DNA from: JAAAOZ01 sp964496595 | Lineage (GTDB): Bacteria > Chloroflexota > Anaerolineae > B4-G1 > SLSP01 | Length of the DNA stretch: 28,035 nt | Assembly (NCBI GenBank): GCA_964496595.1 | Contig: CAZCAI010000050.1 | Span: 1-28,035, forward strand | Direction: 5' to 3' | Part shown: positions 10,701 to 17,677 of the stretch, piece by piece | How the letters are laid out: each line of letters starts with the position of its first letter | How positions within the stretch are numbered: the stretch's first letter is position 1 | Program-made: the position numbers and the translations under genes | Notes under the pieces: generated by a model | Database searches by the model: none | Seen by the model: the letters and a program-made list of their open reading frames with translations, nothing else | What the model was told of the DNA's origin: nothing

Positions 10701-11861
10701 CTCTGCAGTGTCAGAGGCGACGATGTACAACCCGCCGCCCTTGCCTGTGGCCGTGTTGCTGATGATGCGGTTGCCATCTAATATGGCGTTTGGTTTATCG
10801 TAGGATATACCACCACCATCGGGAGCGTGGTTGCTCTGAATGAGGTTCTGTCTGACCGTTGCACCTCCATAGATCCTCAATCCGCCGCCCTGACCCCAGT
10901 TGCTATTCACGGTGACGCGATTGCCCTGGATGATGTTCTCTTCGATAGTGGAGCTATCTTCTATGTACAGGCCTCCACCGTGCCCGCCGTTGGTCGTCGA
11001 GGCGGTGTTGGAGAGAATTTCGTTGCTCTGAATAGTTGAGGGCGAGCCGCTGAGATAGACGCCCCCACCGTTGCCAACCCCCGAGTGGCTGGCGAGATTG
11101 CCGCGCACCAGGCTATCGTACAGGTTGAGCGTCGTCACTTGATGGGAGGCCACGCCGCCGCCATAGCCGGTACCGGATGTGCTGGCGGTATTGCTGAGAA
11201 TCTGGCTGTCGGAGATGGTCAGCGTGGCCCAGCGATGCACGGCCACGCCGCCGCCATAGCCACTGCCGCCGGTGTGGGCAGTATTGCTGTAGATCACACA
11301 ATTGCTGATCACAGCGGTGGCATTGCCTCCAGAATCGGGCGGCGCGCCCTTGGCGACCAGCACGCCGCCGCCATAACCGGAGTAGGCGCTCAAGCCCTCG
11401 GCGTTCCCGCCGGTGATGCGCAGGTTTTCCAACGTGACGTTGACGCCGCTGTTGTGAATATAGACGCCGCGCGCGCCGCCCTCGCCATCCAGCAGTGTGG
11501 GGTAAGCCACCGGGTCGGAGGCGGCAAAGTTGTCGGTGGTGGTGTAGCCGCCGCGCACGGTCAGGTTCTTGCTAATGTCGGCGACCGCCTGCGCCTCGTT
11601 GGGGGTATAGACGCCGCTGGCGAGCAGAATATCGTCACCGGCTGCGGCCTGGCCCACGGCGTATTGCACCGTGCGGCACGGGTTGCTGGCAGCGGTACAA
11701 TCGCCGCTGTCGCTGCCCCCTGGGGCGACGTAACGCTCGGTACCTTGCGCGTATACTGGCGCTAAATCACCATTCCATCCAGCGAGCAGCGTCCACACGC
11801 CGCCCAGGAGCAACAGGGCCAATACGAGTGGAACTACGAGTGACTTGAGTTTAGCGTACAT
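4754..11861 (-). CDS. Giant secreted double beta-helix / PKD protein with LPL..R tail (contains assembly gap)
   Basis: One gene split only by the 100-N gap. It has a signal peptide (MYAKLKSLVVPLVLALLLLGG, cleavage near PVYA-QG). A first right-handed beta-helix (about 40-490) with repeated N-T-A and G-x-GGG turns is followed by a choice-of-anchor-Q-like end (GDYHL..GSAA.D...GDPRP) near 500. A DUF11-like domain (about 540-660), a second longer beta-helix (about 665-1430) and a second GDYHL...GAYE end follow, then CARDB/NPCBM-like beta domains and a PKD module beginning at YPPTADAG just before the gap. After the gap come the end of that PKD, an Ig-like domain, a full PKD (PPVADAG to TFTLTVTDTGGL), a divergent InlB-type repeat (AAGWKFANWNGDL), a DUF11, Ig-like domains and the tail YTIFLPLIVRNAP. 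The two sides are out of frame only because the N-run has an arbitrary length. RBS AGGAGG precedes the ATG. Confidence 0.88.
6667..6766. other. 100-N scaffold gap inside a PKD module
   Basis: Exactly 100 Ns, the usual placeholder for a gap of unknown size. The minus-strand frame ends at YPPTADAG plus one base and resumes with two bases before TFTLTVTDTGGL, so the true missing length must be a multiple of 3. Aligning to the intact PKD copy downstream predicts 58 residues between the ADAG and TFTL motifs, hence about 171 missing bases if only one module is lost. The near-repeat of flanking PKD sequence around 6050-6080 probably caused the assembly break. Confidence 0.95.
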
Positions 11862-11917
11862 TACGACCTCCTGTGTTGGTTGTGACGAGACTAATACTCA
11901 TCGTTGCGCCATCCGCC

Positions 11918-12343
11918 CTACGCTGGCGGCGATGGCATCAAAGGCCGATCCTTGAAATAGCCAAGCAGCAAGCAGGACATAATCACCGTGAGCAGGGTGA
12001 TGTCTATGCCGCTGAGGGGCAGGAACCAGGGTGTCATCACGACCGTCGAGGAGAGGCTGAAGATCATCGCCCAGAAGCCCCACGCGCGGTTGCGCAACAC
12101 ACCCACGCCCGAGAAGATGCGGAAATGGGTGAAGAAGACAAATAAGGCGAAGATCGCCAGCGGATGCTGCTCGAAGGTGCGGTTGGTTTCGGCAAAGATG
12201 AAGGGGGGATAGGGGTTCTCCAGCACGCCCCCGGCTATCAACAGCACAGTCAGGCAATCCAGAATCTCGATGCCGCCATAAATCAACTGCAACAGGCCGG
12301 CGACCAGGAGATAGCGGTTCTTTCTAATCGTTGGGGCTATCAT
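11918..12343 (-). CDS. Small 4-TM integral membrane protein
   Basis: The 141-residue product has four hydrophobic segments: about 11-35 (LLVAGLLQLIYGGIEILDC), 63-80 (LAIFALFVFFTHFRIFSGVG), 88-108 (WGFWAMIFSLSSTVVMTPWF) and 110-128 (GIDITLLTVIMSCLLLGYF). No catalytic motif is visible. Its ATG lies 2 nt after the stop of the ICMT-like gene and its AAGGAG lies inside the end of that gene, so the two are translationally coupled and probably act together. The next gene, for the giant beta-helix protein, starts 56 bp downstream. I do not recognise the family; an uncharacterised small membrane protein of the surface-protein cluster is the most that can be said. Confidence 0.75.
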   Translation of the reverse strand: MIAPTIRKNRYLLVAGLLQLIYGGIEILDCLTVLLIAGGVLENPYPPFIFAETNRTFEQHPLAIFALFVFFTHFRIFSGVGVLRNRAWGFWAMIFSLSSTVVMTPWFLPLSGIDITLLTVIMSCLLLGYFKDRPLMPSPPA

Positions 12344-12345
12344 TT

Positions 12346-12945
12346 TCAGCTCCTTTTCGGGAAGAACATCCCGGTGCGCTCGCGGTACGCCTGGTAGGCC
12401 GCGCCGTAACGGATGAGCAGATCGCGCTCCTCAGCCAGGCACATCCACACAAAGGTCGGCCCCCAGGTGAGGATGGAAAATACGAACAGGAAGGGCGAGT
12501 GCAACAGCAGCACCAGGCCCACAGTGAGCAGGAATTCACCCACCGCCTGGGGATGGCGGATGTGCGCATAGATGCCGCCGTACAGCGTGTGCTCTGGCTT
12601 GGGAACCAGGGTCTCCTCGCCGGCGTCGCGGGTTCCGCGATACATCACGTAACCGGCGGGGAGCATGATGAGGCCGGCGATCACCGCCGAGATCCACCAC
12701 GGCCACGGGAAAATTCTGGGCAAGAAGGGGAGCGGGTAGAACATATACACCGCGTAGGGGATGACGCTCAAACACATCCAGACTACTGCAATCATCCGGT
12801 AGCGCGCGCATTGGGCATAGGCCTTCGGCCCGGCCTCCGGCCCTATCTCCCGCGCCAACGCTGCCGGGCCAACGCTCTTGATGTAGTAATAACCGCATAA
12901 CGCAATGCACGCTAACATCGCCAACACACTTAGCCACGCAATCAT
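12346..12945 (-). CDS. ICMT / phospholipid methyltransferase-like membrane methyltransferase
   Basis: The 199-residue integral membrane protein carries the C-terminal signature of the isoprenylcysteine carboxyl methyltransferase / PEMT-like family (PF04140/PF04191/PF06966 group): GIYAHIRHPQAVGEFLLTVG at about 124-143, then EERDLLIRYGAAYQAYRERTGMFFPK near the end, where the RHP and E...YG..Y..Y elements form the SAM-binding site. Hydrophobic segments occur at about 1-20, 52-72, 82-102 and 140-170. RBS GGAGG is 5 nt from the ATG. It sits 75 bp downstream of the 1276-aa beta-helix gene and 2 nt upstream of the 4-TM protein gene. The substrate in bacteria is generally unknown (lipid, quinone-like or protein carboxylate); here a role in modifying a membrane or surface component of this cluster is inference. 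Confidence 0.85.
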   Translation of the reverse strand: MIAWLSVLAMLACIALCGYYYIKSVGPAALAREIGPEAGPKAYAQCARYRMIAVVWMCLSVIPYAVYMFYPLPFLPRIFPWPWWISAVIAGLIMLPAGYVMYRGTRDAGEETLVPKPEHTLYGGIYAHIRHPQAVGEFLLTVGLVLLLHSPFLFVFSILTWGPTFVWMCLAEERDLLIRYGAAYQAYRERTGMFFPKRS

Positions 12946-12974
12946 CTTTACCTCCCAAGTGTCTATGATGAACA

Positions 12975-13003
12975 GGACAGCGCGCTGGCATAACGCGCCG
13001 TCC
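12975..13003 (-). other. Operon-internal hairpin
   Basis: A 10-bp stem (ggacagcgcg at 12975-12984 with cgcgccgtcc at 12994-13003, one G-U pair) with a 9-nt loop lies between the 1276-aa beta-helix gene and the ICMT-like gene. No run of U follows on the minus strand, so it is more likely an mRNA processing or stability element, or a weak attenuator, than a terminator. Confidence 0.45.
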
Positions 13004-13020
13004 CGGAATTTGTCTTTTGC

Positions 13021-16000
13021 CTACGGAGATGTGCGCAGCGCGAGCGGTAGGTAGATGTAGCGCAAATCATGCCCTTCGAAAACGCCCCGCGCCGGCACGA
13101 ACACGTCCTGCGTAACGCCGCCGATAAGCGTCTCGCCAACATAGCCCTCCACCGCGACGCGCGCGTAGGTACTTTGGACGCTGATGCCGGCGGGCCAGAG
13201 TGTGACCGATGCTGTGATGTATTCACCGGGCGACAACGTAACCGTCACCGGCGTCACCGTCGCGGCCCAGGTATCGGGCAAAGCCACCGGGCGCACGCGC
13301 AGCTCGATGACAGCGGTTTGGGTGAGGGGATTGCCCACCAGGAACCCGGCGCGGGTGGCGGAGACGCGCGCGAGTTGATTGTCGCTTGTCGTTGCGAGCA
13401 GCGCGGCCTCGGCGGCCGGGGGGAAGTGCTGCGCGTCGAGTATAGCCTCAGCCCATCCGCGCAACGCGCCCGCGATTTCCCCCAGCGGCGCGATGATGTC
13501 GCCGCTTGCGGCCTCCGGGTCGGCGTCCAACACCTGTTGCCGGAAAGCCTCCGCTTCCTCAGCACTGATCCCTAACAGTGCGTGAACCTCCTGCTCGCTC
13601 TCATCGAAGCCCTCGTCGCGCAGGCGCTCCTGATAGGCTGCATAAGCCTCCGGCGTCACCACCGCCTGATGCACACCCGCATCGTACAGGAGTTGGAGAT
13701 AGGCTTCGAAATGATCGGCGAAGTCTGCCATCGCGGTCGCGGCCTGGCGTTTGTAGTAAAGGTAGGCGGCGGCTTGCTGCGCGGCCCAGTGCTGGTCGCC
13801 CGCCTCGGTCGCGTCGCCGTAACGTTCCATGGAGATGAGGGCCGCTCGCATCTGCGCGATCATCTCCAGCCCGTCGCTCATCCAGACGTTGGCGGCCTCT
13901 GCCATCTCCGACGTCAGATGCTCGCCCGGCTCCAGCAGCGGCGCTGTCATGCGCTCCGGCGTGGCGTAGATAGTGTAATCAGGGCGCGGATCCTGCGCCT
14001 GGAGCATCGCCCGGTAGTCCCATTGGCGCTGGCGGCGTCCGTAAGCCTCCGGATCACTGATCGCCTGTGCGGCCTCCTTAAATAGCCGGATGGTGTTTTC
14101 CAGGATGTAACTGAACAGATGTCCCCGAGGGTCGCAGAACTTGACAAAACCTTGTTTCGGCGATGAAACCAGATCGGCTAAGAGTTGCGCATCCGAGAAC
14201 TGATTGTAGTGTTTCAGGTACTGATCCATCCAAAACTGTTCTTCTTCGGCGGATAGCGTCCCCCCACCGACGTTGTAATTGTGTTGTCCGCGCCCAGAGC
14301 CTTGCCAGGCCACTTTCTGTGTACTTATCCGTGCGATAGGTGTAGCGGTGTACAACACTTCGACGCACACGTGGCCGGGGACGAGGGGCGTCCACGGCAC
14401 GCTGACCACCGCGCTGCTCTCCGCCTCGATGCGCACCCCTGCGACCTCGCCGATAGGCCCGAAGACTAACCCGATGCCCAGTTGCGCGATGCCAAACGTG
14501 ACATCCACTGCGATGGGGAAATCGTTGGGGTTGACCAGTTCCACACTGACAGTAACGGGCTTACCGACGGCGAGCGGCAGCGGCGCGATGCTGATCCCGC
14601 TGTTCATATAGGGTGACTCGGCTTCGCCCAACAGTGGATCATCGGGTGTGTCGGTGAAGGTCACGCGGGCCGTAGCGCCGGTCGCCAGCTCGCACGTTTC
14701 TGCTAAGTCCAGGCTGGCGAGCAGTTCCGCTTCACCGGAGACGTTCGATGTGACATAAGCGAGGGTTTGGCCCTGCACATCGGTGACGCCGCCATCCACC
14801 ACTTGGCCCAGGCTGCTGGTCAGCCGCACCGTGCGCCCGGGGAGCGGTTGCCCGTTGCCGTCGCGGAGCGTGATGCGGACGTAGATGCGGGCCACGCCAT
14901 CGGCCGGCGCGAACCAGCGCAGCGGCTCCAGCGTGAGGAGGCGCGCCTCGCCCGGCGCCAGCGGCGCGGGGACTGCGTCCGCGCTGGTGAGGAAGGGGCG
15001 GAACGCGACCCGGTCACTGACCCGGTCGCCCGTTCCCCCGGCGTTGCAGCCGCCAGCGTGCGCCGGGCCGCCGGCGCCGCCCCACCAGTTGTGCGGGGCC
15101 AGGATGAGCTGCTGGCCGACCCAGTTTTGGACGCCAAACTCGGCATTGCCCACAATCTGGCTGCGCTCGATGACGGTGCCGCCGGCGTAGCGCGCGTGCA
15201 GGCCATCTTTGCTGCTGTGACGCAGGATGCTGTGCGCGATGCGCACCTGGGCGTGCTCCAGGCTCAGGTTGCCGCGCTCGCCGCCGCCATATTCCAGTAT
15301 GACGTGTTCCAACACCGAACCCACATTGGGCTGCGCCGCGGTGCCGTAGATGTGCAATCCACGCCAACTGCCCGGCTCAGGCGTGGTTACGGTACTCCCC
15401 GGCGCAGGTGTGGGCGCTGTAAACGTGATCGGTTGTTGGGCGGCTCCGGTGGCGTGCAGCATCCCGCCCACCCGGATGAGGTTGTTGTGCGCGTAGACCG
15501 TCACGCCCGGCTTGATAGCCAAACTGCTGCCGGGCAAGACGTGAATCGGGCCGAGAAGATGATACGGCAGACCACTGTCCCAGGTGTGTTCGCCGCTCAG
15601 ATCGCTGGTATGCAGGGCCACGCCGTCCGTGCCGTTGGCGTCGGCGGTCAAGTGCGCCAGGTTCAAACCCCCGTGCAGGCGCGTGAAATAGGCGGCGTAG
15701 TCTTGATTGCCGGTGAAGTGCGTCGCCTGCACCGTCGCGCCGCTGTCTTCACCGTAGAGGCCCTGGCCCGCGCTGTGGCGCAGTGTGCTATGGCGCACCG
15801 TCGCCTCCGCCCACCTGAGATGCAGGTTGTGGGTAGCATCAAGCCCCCCGTATGCTATCGTGACGTATTCCAGCGCCGAACCGGTGTTGGGTTGCTCCGC
15901 TGTCCCTTCGATGCGAATCCCGCGCCACGCGCCTGGCGCCGGATTGGTCACGGCGGCGGTGAAGGTGATGGGCTGCGCGGCTGTACCGATGGCTTTGAGC

Positions 16001-16851
16001 GTTCCCTCGATGTGCAGGCGCGCGCTTTGCGAACGCACCTCCACACCCGGCGCGATGGTCAGTGTGCTGGCGCTCGTCACGCGCACCGCGTCCGCGCCGG
16101 GCACGCTGACCAGGAGATAGGGGATGCCGGCGGGGCGCCAGGTGTGTTCACCTTCCAGGGTGGCGTTCTTGAGCGCCAGGCCATCGTGACCGTTGCCGTA
16201 GGCGCTGAGGCCGGCGGCGGGCAGCGGGCCGGCAGGACGTTCGAACAGCACGCCATAGCCGGCGTTGGCGCTGAACACGGTCTGTGACAGGGTAGCGGTG
16301 CTATCCTCGGCGTAGAGACCATCGCGGCTGCTCTCCCGCACCCGGCTATGGGCCAGGATGACATCGGCCCATTCGAGCCACAGGTTGTGGCGCAGAAGAG
16401 CGCCGCCATACTCCACCGTGACGTGTTCCAGCACCGAGCCGGTATTCGGTTGCCCCGCTGCGCCGTAGATGCGGAGGCCCTGCCACGCGCCGGGCTGCGC
16501 ATTCGTCGCGGTGAACGTGATGGGCTGGCCTGCCGTACCGACGGCGTACAGCGTCCCCGCCACATCCAAGCCCACGTTGCCCTGGGCGCGCACCTCGACG
16601 CCCGGCTCAATTGTCAGCGTGACGTCTTGTAGCACCACAACATTGGCTTCTAGCTGATAGGGGCTGCCGGGCAGCGTCCATGTGGTGTCCGTGCTGATAT
16701 TCTCGGTGATGATAGTCGTGAGTGGGGAAGAATGTTGCGCGGCAGAGGACAAAGCGACCGTGGTCGCGCTCGAAAGCAGCGCCAGCGCGCCGCCCAGGAG
16801 CAACAGGGCTGAGATGAGTGAGATTGCGAGTGACTTGAGTTTCTTGTTCAT
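13021..16851 (-). CDS. Secreted triple-module beta-helix protein with helical domain and LPL..R tail
   Basis: The 1276-residue protein starts with a signal peptide (MNKKLKSLAISLISALLLLGG). Three homologous modules begin near residues 57, 237 and 424, each with a TW...G.PY.L strand, T[LV].I.PGV.V, a G.L.A.G...QPITFTA turn, G[AS]W.G[LI].I.G and VLE.V..EYGG; together they form a right-handed parallel beta-helix ending in a NosD-like NWWGGAGGP...GD.VSDRVAF.PFL cap near 585. An invasin/Big-1-like Ig domain (about 645-735) and another beta-sandwich (about 765-850) follow. Then comes an unusual largely alpha-helical domain of about 300 residues (about 870-1170), a short beta domain and the end YIYLPLALRTSP. 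RBS AAAGGAG precedes the ATG. It begins 17 bp after tetR, so it is the first structural gene under that regulator. Predicted extracellular or surface protein; no catalytic site recognised. Confidence 0.9.
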   Translation of the reverse strand: MNKKLKSLAISLISALLLLGGALALLSSATTVALSSAAQHSSPLTTIITENISTDTTWTLPGSPYQLEANVVVLQDVTLTIEPGVEVRAQGNVGLDVAGTLYAVGTAGQPITFTATNAQPGAWQGLRIYGAAGQPNTGSVLEHVTVEYGGALLRHNLWLEWADVILAHSRVRESSRDGLYAEDSTATLSQTVFSANAGYGVLFERPAGPLPAAGLSAYGNGHDGLALKNATLEGEHTWRPAGIPYLLVSVPGADAVRVTSASTLTIAPGVEVRSQSARLHIEGTLKAIGTAAQPITFTAAVTNPAPGAWRGIRIEGTAEQPNTGSALEYVTIAYGGLDATHNLHLRWAEATVRHSTLRHSAGQGLYGEDSGATVQATHFTGNQDYAAYFTRLHGGLNLAHLTADANGTDGVALHTSDLSGEHTWDSGLPYHLLGPIHVLPGSSLAIKPGVTVYAHNNLIRVGGMLHATGAAQQPITFTAPTPAPGSTVTTPEPGSWRGLHIYGTAAQPNVGSVLEHVILEYGGGERGNLSLEHAQVRIAHSILRHSSKDGLHARYAGGTVIERSQIVGNAEFGVQNWVGQQLILAPHNWWGGAGGPAHAGGCNAGGTGDRVSDRVAFRPFLTSADAVPAPLAPGEARLLTLEPLRWFAPADGVARIYVRITLRDGNGQPLPGRTVRLTSSLGQVVDGGVTDVQGQTLAYVTSNVSGEAELLASLDLAETCELATGATARVTFTDTPDDPLLGEAESPYMNSGISIAPLPLAVGKPVTVSVELVNPNDFPIAVDVTFGIAQLGIGLVFGPIGEVAGVRIEAESSAVVSVPWTPLVPGHVCVEVLYTATPIARISTQKVAWQGSGRGQHNYNVGGGTLSAEEEQFWMDQYLKHYNQFSDAQLLADLVSSPKQGFVKFCDPRGHLFSYILENTIRLFKEAAQAISDPEAYGRRQRQWDYRAMLQAQDPRPDYTIYATPERMTAPLLEPGEHLTSEMAEAANVWMSDGLEMIAQMRAALISMERYGDATEAGDQHWAAQQAAAYLYYKRQAATAMADFADHFEAYLQLLYDAGVHQAVVTPEAYAAYQERLRDEGFDESEQEVHALLGISAEEAEAFRQQVLDADPEAASGDIIAPLGEIAGALRGWAEAILDAQHFPPAAEAALLATTSDNQLARVSATRAGFLVGNPLTQTAVIELRVRPVALPDTWAATVTPVTVTLSPGEYITASVTLWPAGISVQSTYARVAVEGYVGETLIGGVTQDVFVPARGVFEGHDLRYIYLPLALRTSP

Positions 16852-16868
16852 CTACGATCTCCTTTCAA

Positions 16869-17471
16869 CTATGACGGATTAACTAATCCCCGAAACACCA
16901 ATTGGACGCCGGAGCGCAACTGCGCCTCGACGTCCACCTCCTCCGGGGCGTAGACCCAGTGCAGCAGCGTGCCGCTCAACAGCGCGTCCAGCGCCCGCGC
17001 CGCCCGGCGCGCGTCCGTCGGCGCGAATTCGTCGCTCTCGATGCCTTCTTGGATGATGGCGGTCAGCAGATCGGTCAACCGGCGCATAAAATCGGCGATC
17101 ACTGCGCGCACCTCCTCGCGGCGCAGGCCGAGGGCGTAGAATTCGTAGAGGAGGGGCATCAGCGGCAACACCTCGGCCTCGTCGGCGATGAGCGCCTCGT
17201 AATAGGCGGTGAGTCGCTCGGTGGCTGTGCCTGGGGATTCATAAATCGCTTGCAAATCCGCCACCTCCTGCGCGAAGAGCTGCTCGGCGATGGCCTGGAT
17301 GAGCGCGTCCTTGCTATCAAAATAAAGATAAATCGTGGCCTTGTTGATGCCGATCTCATCGGCGATATCGTCCATCGTCGCGCCGTCGAAGCCCTTCTTG
17401 GCGAAGACCGTTGTAGCCGCTTCGATAATCTGGGCGGTGCGCATCTCACTGACGTCGGGTTTGGGGGCCAT
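16869..17471 (-). CDS. TetR/AcrR family transcriptional regulator
   Basis: The 200-residue protein has the TetR N-terminal three-helix DNA-binding domain at about 9-58: IIEAATTVFAKKGFDGATMD followed by the recognition region IADEIGINKATIYLYFDSKD. The C-terminal ligand-binding region (60-200) is all helical and of normal length. RBS AGGAGG is 5 nt from the ATG. It is the first gene of the minus-strand cluster: only 17 bp separate its stop from the 1276-aa beta-helix gene, so autoregulation would also regulate the surface-protein genes. A perfect palindrome at its promoter is the obvious operator. The ligand is unknown. Confidence 0.93.
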   Translation of the reverse strand: MAPKPDVSEMRTAQIIEAATTVFAKKGFDGATMDDIADEIGINKATIYLYFDSKDALIQAIAEQLFAQEVADLQAIYESPGTATERLTAYYEALIADEAEVLPLMPLLYEFYALGLRREEVRAVIADFMRRLTDLLTAIIQEGIESDEFAPTDARRAARALDALLSGTLLHWVYAPEEVDVEAQLRSGVQLVFRGLVNPS

Positions 17472-17491
17472 TTGTCCTCCTGGGGATGTTG

Positions 17492-17513
17492 AATAACTAA
17501 ATAGTTAGTTATT
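17492..17513. promoter_or_regulatory. Palindromic operator, probable TetR-regulator binding site
   Basis: Perfect 9-bp arms AATAACTAA (17492-17500) and TTAGTTATT (17505-17513) around the 4-bp centre ATAG. It directly abuts the -10 box and covers the expected transcription start, the classical position for repression. Size and symmetry match TetR-family operators. Confidence 0.8.
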
Positions 17514-17542
17514 ATTGTAGTGGTATATCGTGGGGGTGTCAA
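17514..17542 (-). promoter_or_regulatory. Sigma70-type promoter of tetR and the surface-protein cluster
   Basis: On the minus strand a consensus -35 TTGACA (17537-17542) and -10 TACAAT (17514-17519) are separated by 17 bp. The predicted start, about 7 bp downstream, falls inside the palindrome at 17492-17513, leaving a leader of about 36 nt before the tetR ATG. Confidence 0.8.
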
Positions 17543-17597
17543 GATCTTCATCACAGGGGAAAAGGCGTCACGTGATGGCCGGGGAGGGGGAAAAGTA

Positions 17598-17632
17598 AAA
17601 GCGCAGATCGATGTCTAATCGATCTGCGCTTT
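17598..17632 (-). terminator. Intrinsic terminator after the RdhA-like gene
   Basis: A perfect 15-bp stem (17598-17612 with 17618-17632) and a 5-nt loop, followed on the minus strand by TACTTTT (the stem itself ends in TTT). It lies 45 bp past the stop of the RdhA-like gene and upstream of the tetR promoter, insulating the two units. Confidence 0.85.
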
Positions 17633-17677
17633 AAAAATGGCCTGCGCTGTATAAAAAATATGAGCGCTACAATGTCA

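Noticed and set aside
7600..11800. Regularly repeated GC-rich motif that could look like a repeat array or CRISPR
   Set aside because: Units vary in sequence and spacing and encode G-x-GGG turns of beta-helix coils in one frame; no identical direct repeats with spacers and no cas genes.
14767..16287. 506-codon plus-strand frame (and 490 codons at 3156-4628)
   Set aside because: Antisense to the beta-helix and SBBP repeats; composition-driven shadows with low-complexity His/Arg/Ala-rich products.
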